Assembly (NCBI GenBank): GCA_004151065.3
Contig: NWUY0300016736.1
Coordinates: forward strand, 44,441 to 66,743
Origin: Larix sibirica
Taxonomy: Eukaryota; Streptophyta; Pinopsida; Pinales; Pinaceae
DNA: 22,303 nt
Reading direction: 5' to 3'
Below the pieces are notes generated by a model. That model had not been told where the DNA came from. It did not search any database and saw only the letters and a program-made list of their open reading frames with translations. Made by a program: the position numbers and the translations under genes. Below are positions 19,191 through 22,303 of the stretch, one piece after another. Every line of letters starts with the position of its first letter. Position 1 is the first letter of the stretch.

Positions 19191-19545
19191 ACTACAAGCC
19201 CCAAGGTACTTGTTTATGGGAAGAATTGGCATGTTCATCAACGTGCCATAGAGACAACCCGATGCAAGGATTTTCTAGGTCCTCGATCGTTTAATGCAGT
19301 TGCCTCTGATAGGATTATGTTGGCCCCATTGTCAATGGTTGGGTTGCTCCTAAAAAAGGAGACTTATAATTATGTTTTCCTAGAACCTAAATGAAATCCT
19401 AACTAATTATGCAGATGAATTCCTAAAGCTAATCTACTCTGGAATATTAACAGACAAATATGTTGAAAGACTAACTACGGAGAACTAAGAAAAATTAGTA
19501 GAAAATCTAAAAGAAAAATATATAACCATTTTGTGTAAAGATTAA
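19188..19545 (+). other. Possible coding relic, unrecognised
   Basis: An ATG-started frame (19188-19391) with a mixed, protein-like composition (KVLVYGKNWHVHQRAIETTR) ends at a TGA. One frame over, 19387-19545 continues as LTNYADEFLKLIYSGILTDK and, after a TAA, EKLVENLKEKYITIL. A single small indel would join the two. The Lys/Glu-rich helix-like end differs from chance frames. I recognise no family, and AT richness makes this weak. Confidence 0.25.
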
Positions 19546-20265
19546 TTATGTTACAATTCCAACCAAAGGGAAACCATTGATCAGATTAGAACATATTAGC
19601 AAATTAGATTGTATTGATTCAATAAGATATTACTGAATGAATATAGACTTTTTCATAAACTGTTTACCTATGAAGTTACAATATTTCCATTTGAAACAAA
19701 TTCCAAATTAACAAAATATCTATGAAAAAGTTAACTATTATAAAATTAGATTGATAAATTAATCATTATTAAACCATTAACAAGATCTACAACTAAAGAA
19801 AGAAAGCTTATTATGCCATAACCAAGGTTTATCGAAATATCCAGGAGATCCTATTTATGACACATCCAGATAAAATACTAAAGTTAATGAAAAATCTCAT
19901 AACCGAAGCATATCCATTGTAATGCAAAATCTAATCATATTTATATTCTAGAAATAAATTAATTAAGGAAAAGATCACAGAATATATCAAGCAAAATTGA
20001 AAACATCAAAATTTACTCAATATTTGAAACCATCACGAATAATAGCCTTCAATCTATATTCATTGCTCCAAAAAGAAATTACAAAGTTTCTCAACAAAAG
20101 TTACAAGCTATTCAACAATGTCTGATACAAAATAAATTTCCACGAGGGCTGGATCCATATCTGCCCCTTTCTCCATTACCAATATTACATATAAATTGTT
20201 ACAGGTAGATAAGATTGTTCCACAATTTAAGTAATAGATCTCCTAAAACCTAGAGAGACGGAGAT
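19546..20265. other. AT-rich stretch, probable 3' flank of the minus-strand ORF
   Basis: On the minus strand, 20265 down to about 20050 is T-rich after the stop and resembles a plant 3' untranslated region (ttgtaatttctttttgg, aatgaatat). On the plus strand a stretch near 19817-19935 has a protein-like frame (CHNQGLSKYPGDPIYDTS) that I cannot assign. Confidence 0.3.
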
Positions 20266-20830
20266 CTACCTACTATAACCAAGATTAGACACATAGTCTT
20301 TCCAATTGTCATGCTTTTCTAGTATATGAGTAATATCTTCATAAAATGCATGTTTCAACTGAAGTTTTCCCTTGCAAATGAGTGAGGGAACATCCTTTTG
20401 TCTAAATTTACTCCATCTTTGTAGGAAGTTAGTGAGATGTGTCTTCAAGGCAATCCAGTGAGAAATAAATGACTTCATAGGTGACAAATCGAGTTGGTTG
20501 AGGGCTTTGATTTGTTCAACTGAGTCATCCATGATCCGATCAACATCGTTGATCTTGATCTTACAAGGCACTACATCAGCGAATTGTTCAAAAGTATGCA
20601 TGCCCATATCCTCAAGTATGTTGTCAGTTTTTTATTTTCTGAAAGATGGCAACTTCATCCCTGTATCGTGTGAAATCTCCATTACCAAAGAGACTGTAGA
20701 TGTTTTCCTTGTCCAAACATTATGGGTCGTTGTTGTCGTAGTCTGTGTCTGAATAAACCCCAAAATTGGGATCCTTTGTCCTAAAATCGCCTGCAAGGTT
20801 GGTGGCCTTAGGTTTTCCTCTACATGCCAT
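20266..20830 (-). pseudogene. Nearly intact ORF of unknown family (about 187 codons)
   Basis: From the ATG at 20830 the frame reads MACRGKPKATNLAGDFRTKD and runs 36 codons to a TAA (20722-20720). It then continues in the same frame through ENIYSLFGNGDFTRYRDEVA to 20627. One extra A in an A-run near 20627-20640 shifts the frame. The remainder (from about 20625 to 20269) is fully open, rich in Asp, Lys and His and apparently alpha-helical (VDRIMDDSVEQIKALNQLDL; FLQRWSKFRQKDV; TGA-free to NLGYSR and a TAG). Composition and length are far from chance for this DNA. A probable 70-nt leader intron precedes the ATG. No domain, signal peptide or membrane segment is seen. It may be an orphan gene, a transposon accessory ORF or a recently broken host gene; two sequencing errors could also explain the breaks. 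Confidence 0.5.
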
Positions 20831-20846
20831 GGGGAAATTTAATTAC

Positions 20847-20916
20847 CTGCAAATACCAAACATAATAAGCATGATAAAATCCCATAACAAAATCATTGAC
20901 AAAAATATAGCATTAC
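20847..20916 (-). other. Probable 5'-leader intron of the minus-strand ORF
   Basis: On the minus strand, ctgag|gtaatgct (donor, 20916) and the T-rich tttggtatttgcag| (acceptor, 20847) delimit 70 nt ending 16 nt before the ATG at 20830. Sites and T richness fit a short plant intron. Confidence 0.45.
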
Positions 20917-20930
20917 CTCAGAATTTTAGA

Positions 20931-21674
20931 TAGGAGTTAGCAAGTAGTTCTTAATGAGCTTGAGAATCTTGGTTTGAAACTCAGTAGAAGAAACAACTTA
21001 TGGAATTGGATAAATCAAAGTAATTATGAAAAAACTAAGTGTTTCGACTTAAAGTTATTGAGGATTAAACTTTCAAATCAAAATTAAATGCAAAGAAGGT
21101 AACGTGATAGCGCGATCATTAGTGGTCATGTAATCCTGATTTAACTGTGCTTTTGAAAATTTATCTACAAAATGTCTAGGCGGGAAACCTCAGGCAGATG
21201 CTTTCCAGATGATAAAAGGGGTTCCGACGTATGATTGCCGAGAATGTTGGATGTTAGGAATTGGATGAGAAATAAGTAATGGTAAACAATATTTTCGACA
21301 AAATTGATTATGAGGTAACGTCGGATGAAAAACATTGGGTGGTTTGAAATGATTTAAACGAATTCCTTCCGACGTGACAGATGCAAGATTATAATTAGGC
21401 AAAATAAATAATGAACATAGTGTTTGCAATATCGGAAATAAGTGAGATAGGTTTTCCGGAAGATCGGGGTCCAAGAAAATGGAGATCCCAAGGAGTACGT
21501 TAAACTATGGAGTTCCATGTTACAGGTGCAAAATCCTTGAAGATTCCTACAGAGGATCGAACGTTTATACTTGTATTGATTTCTCTCGTAATAACATTGC
21601 CACGGGTATTCAAAATAAGATGTTATGCTAGATGATGCAGATGCGAGCAGAAGATGATGGGCCGATGGCGGCAT
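20931..21674 (-). other. Possible upstream exon region, unassigned frames
   Basis: On the minus strand an ATG at 21674 opens a 106-codon frame whose start (MPPSAHHLLLASASSS) has the Ser/Ala-rich look of a transit peptide. An overlapping frame one base off (21474-21190) reads LDPDLPENLSHLFPILQTL and on to FIIWKASA, then after a stop GFPPRHFVDKFSKA. One frameshift could link them. I recognise no family. The region could be the 5' part of the transcript that contains the ORF at 20830-20266. Confidence 0.22.
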
Positions 21675-22031
21675 GGGGAACCTGGGTTTCTGAGCTACTG
21701 AGGTAGATCAAGGGCATTTGTACTCCGGTGAATCGGTTTGTCCAGCAACATTTTGGATCTTGGTGCCGTGTGGAGTTATTGATGGGGCATGCTGGTGGCC
21801 GGTCTTAAACCCTCGCCATGGAGGTGTGAAGGGCCTCTCGGGGGAAGCGTGGGGATATTTGGAGGTATTCATGGTGGTGATAGCCAATTGTGTGGAATGG
21901 TGACTTGGGGGCCGGTCCCGAGCTGTTTTTGAGTTTTTTATTCTGGGGTTACTATTTTGTCAGTGAAGTTGTTGCTTGTTTGGTGCCAGGGATTGATGAT
22001 CTGGCTGATTTGAGGAAACGTCTGGGGTGGT
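21640..22031 (+). other. GC-rich segment, likely 5' leader of the following ORF
   Basis: Base composition changes sharply here from AT-rich to G/C-rich on the plus strand (many gg, gtgg and cggt words). Short frames in it are unrelated to any family I know. GC-rich leaders are common in plant LINEs, but promoter DNA of an ordinary gene would look similar. Confidence 0.4.
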
Positions 22032-22303
22032 ATGGAGGAGGATGTGGCTTACACCTCAGATGGGGTATGTGATCGAGGAATTTCAGCTGATGGAGCTGAC
22101 TATGCGGTGGTGAATGGGTCAGGGGCTTTGTCTGGACCCTTCTTGAAAGGTAGGGGGCCAGTGGACCTTTCTGGGCCCGTGGATGCACAGGACAGGGATG
22201 GGCAACCTACCTTTGCCAGGGTGACTGCTCCTCGAACAGGGGCTACTGCGAAGGCTGCCTCACATAAACGATATGGGAAGAGAGTTATTGAACGGAAGAG
22301 AAA
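22032..22303 (+). CDS. Partial ORF running off the window, possible LINE ORF1 start
   Basis: The frame follows an in-frame TGA at 22011-22013; the first ATG is at 22032, and it is open for 90 codons to the last base. It begins MEEDVAYTSDGVCDRGISAD, is rich in Gly, Asp and Ala, then reads PTFARVTAPRTGATAKAASH and ends in a basic patch (KRYGKRVIERKR). A low-complexity acidic N-terminus followed by an (S/T)FA..V-type motif and a basic stretch recalls the region ahead of the DUF4283/zinc-knuckle part of plant L1-type ORF1, but no diagnostic domain is inside the window. A host nuclear protein is the alternative. Whether it is intact cannot be judged. Confidence 0.45.
   Translation, partial: MEEDVAYTSDGVCDRGISADGADYAVVNGSGALSGPFLKGRGPVDLSGPVDAQDRDGQPTFARVTAPRTGATAKAASHKRYGKRVIERKR

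Noticed and set aside
19270-19345. The minus-strand frame TIDNGANIILSEAT looks like a retropepsin active site (D-(S/T)-G-A).
   Set aside because: The key Ser/Thr is Asn, no flap or ILG-type motif follows, and the plus strand holds an equally open frame there.
21718-22072. Trp/Gly/Val-rich short ORFs on the plus strand in the GC-rich segment.
   Set aside because: GC-rich DNA gives long chance frames; no motif or start context supports them.
1-22303. CRISPR arrays, bacterial operons, riboswitches, rRNA or intact tRNA genes.
   Set aside because: No regularly spaced repeats, no ribosome-binding sites with packed genes, and no tRNA cloverleaf beyond the SINE heads; the sequence is eukaryotic.
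1-22303. Helitron or MULE boundaries enclosing the gene relics.
   Set aside because: I could not find a convincing 3' hairpin plus CTRR end or long terminal inverted repeats by eye, so no element is annotated.

Overview
The window reads as nuclear DNA of a seed plant with a large, slowly purged genome; a gymnosperm is my best guess. The evidence is AT-rich, gene-poor sequence, plant-type gene relics (PPR protein, plasma-membrane proton ATPase, plant-type pseudouridine-phosphate glycosidase), tRNA-derived SINE-like insertions, a decayed gag-like region and many two-copy short tandem duplications. The organism is inferred; nothing here names a species. I see no complete, intact protein gene. 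The only frame still open at an edge is a partial ORF running off the right end.

Layout. 0-0.7 kb: eroded pentatricopeptide-repeat relic (+). 1.2-2.0 kb: decayed minus-strand ORF with a G-patch domain followed by a CCHC zinc knuckle, probably from a retroelement. 2.67-2.89 kb: tRNA-derived SINE with pol III boxes and a target-site duplication. 3.8-4.4 kb: possible two-exon relic of an unknown gene. 6.0-7.25 kb: unrecognised broken minus-strand coding relic. 7.5-7.65 kb: first exon of glucose-6-phosphate dehydrogenase, ending at an intact splice donor. 8.6-10.6 kb: the membrane-domain half of a plasma-membrane H+-ATPase, exons in order with introns between them. 10.7-15.3 kb: AT-rich DNA with large tandem duplications, an LTR-like direct repeat with an inverted copy, and one ambiguous base. 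15.35-16.05 kb: long intron-free relic of pseudouridine-5'-phosphate glycosidase. 16.27-16.42 kb: second SINE candidate. 16.5-20.2 kb: mostly unrecognised, with some coding-like stretches. 20.27-20.83 kb: a nearly intact minus-strand ORF of about 187 codons, of unknown family, with a likely 5'-leader intron. 21.65-22.3 kb: abruptly GC-rich plus-strand DNA leading into an ORF that runs off the window, possibly the 5' end of a LINE-type element.

The genes do not form a pathway. The shared theme is a graveyard of host-gene fragments: four plus-strand relics of unrelated genes, two retaining splice sites (DNA-level duplication) and one lacking visible introns (possible retrocopy), mixed with transposon debris. 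Family assignments come from reading translated frames against remembered family motifs; no database search was run.
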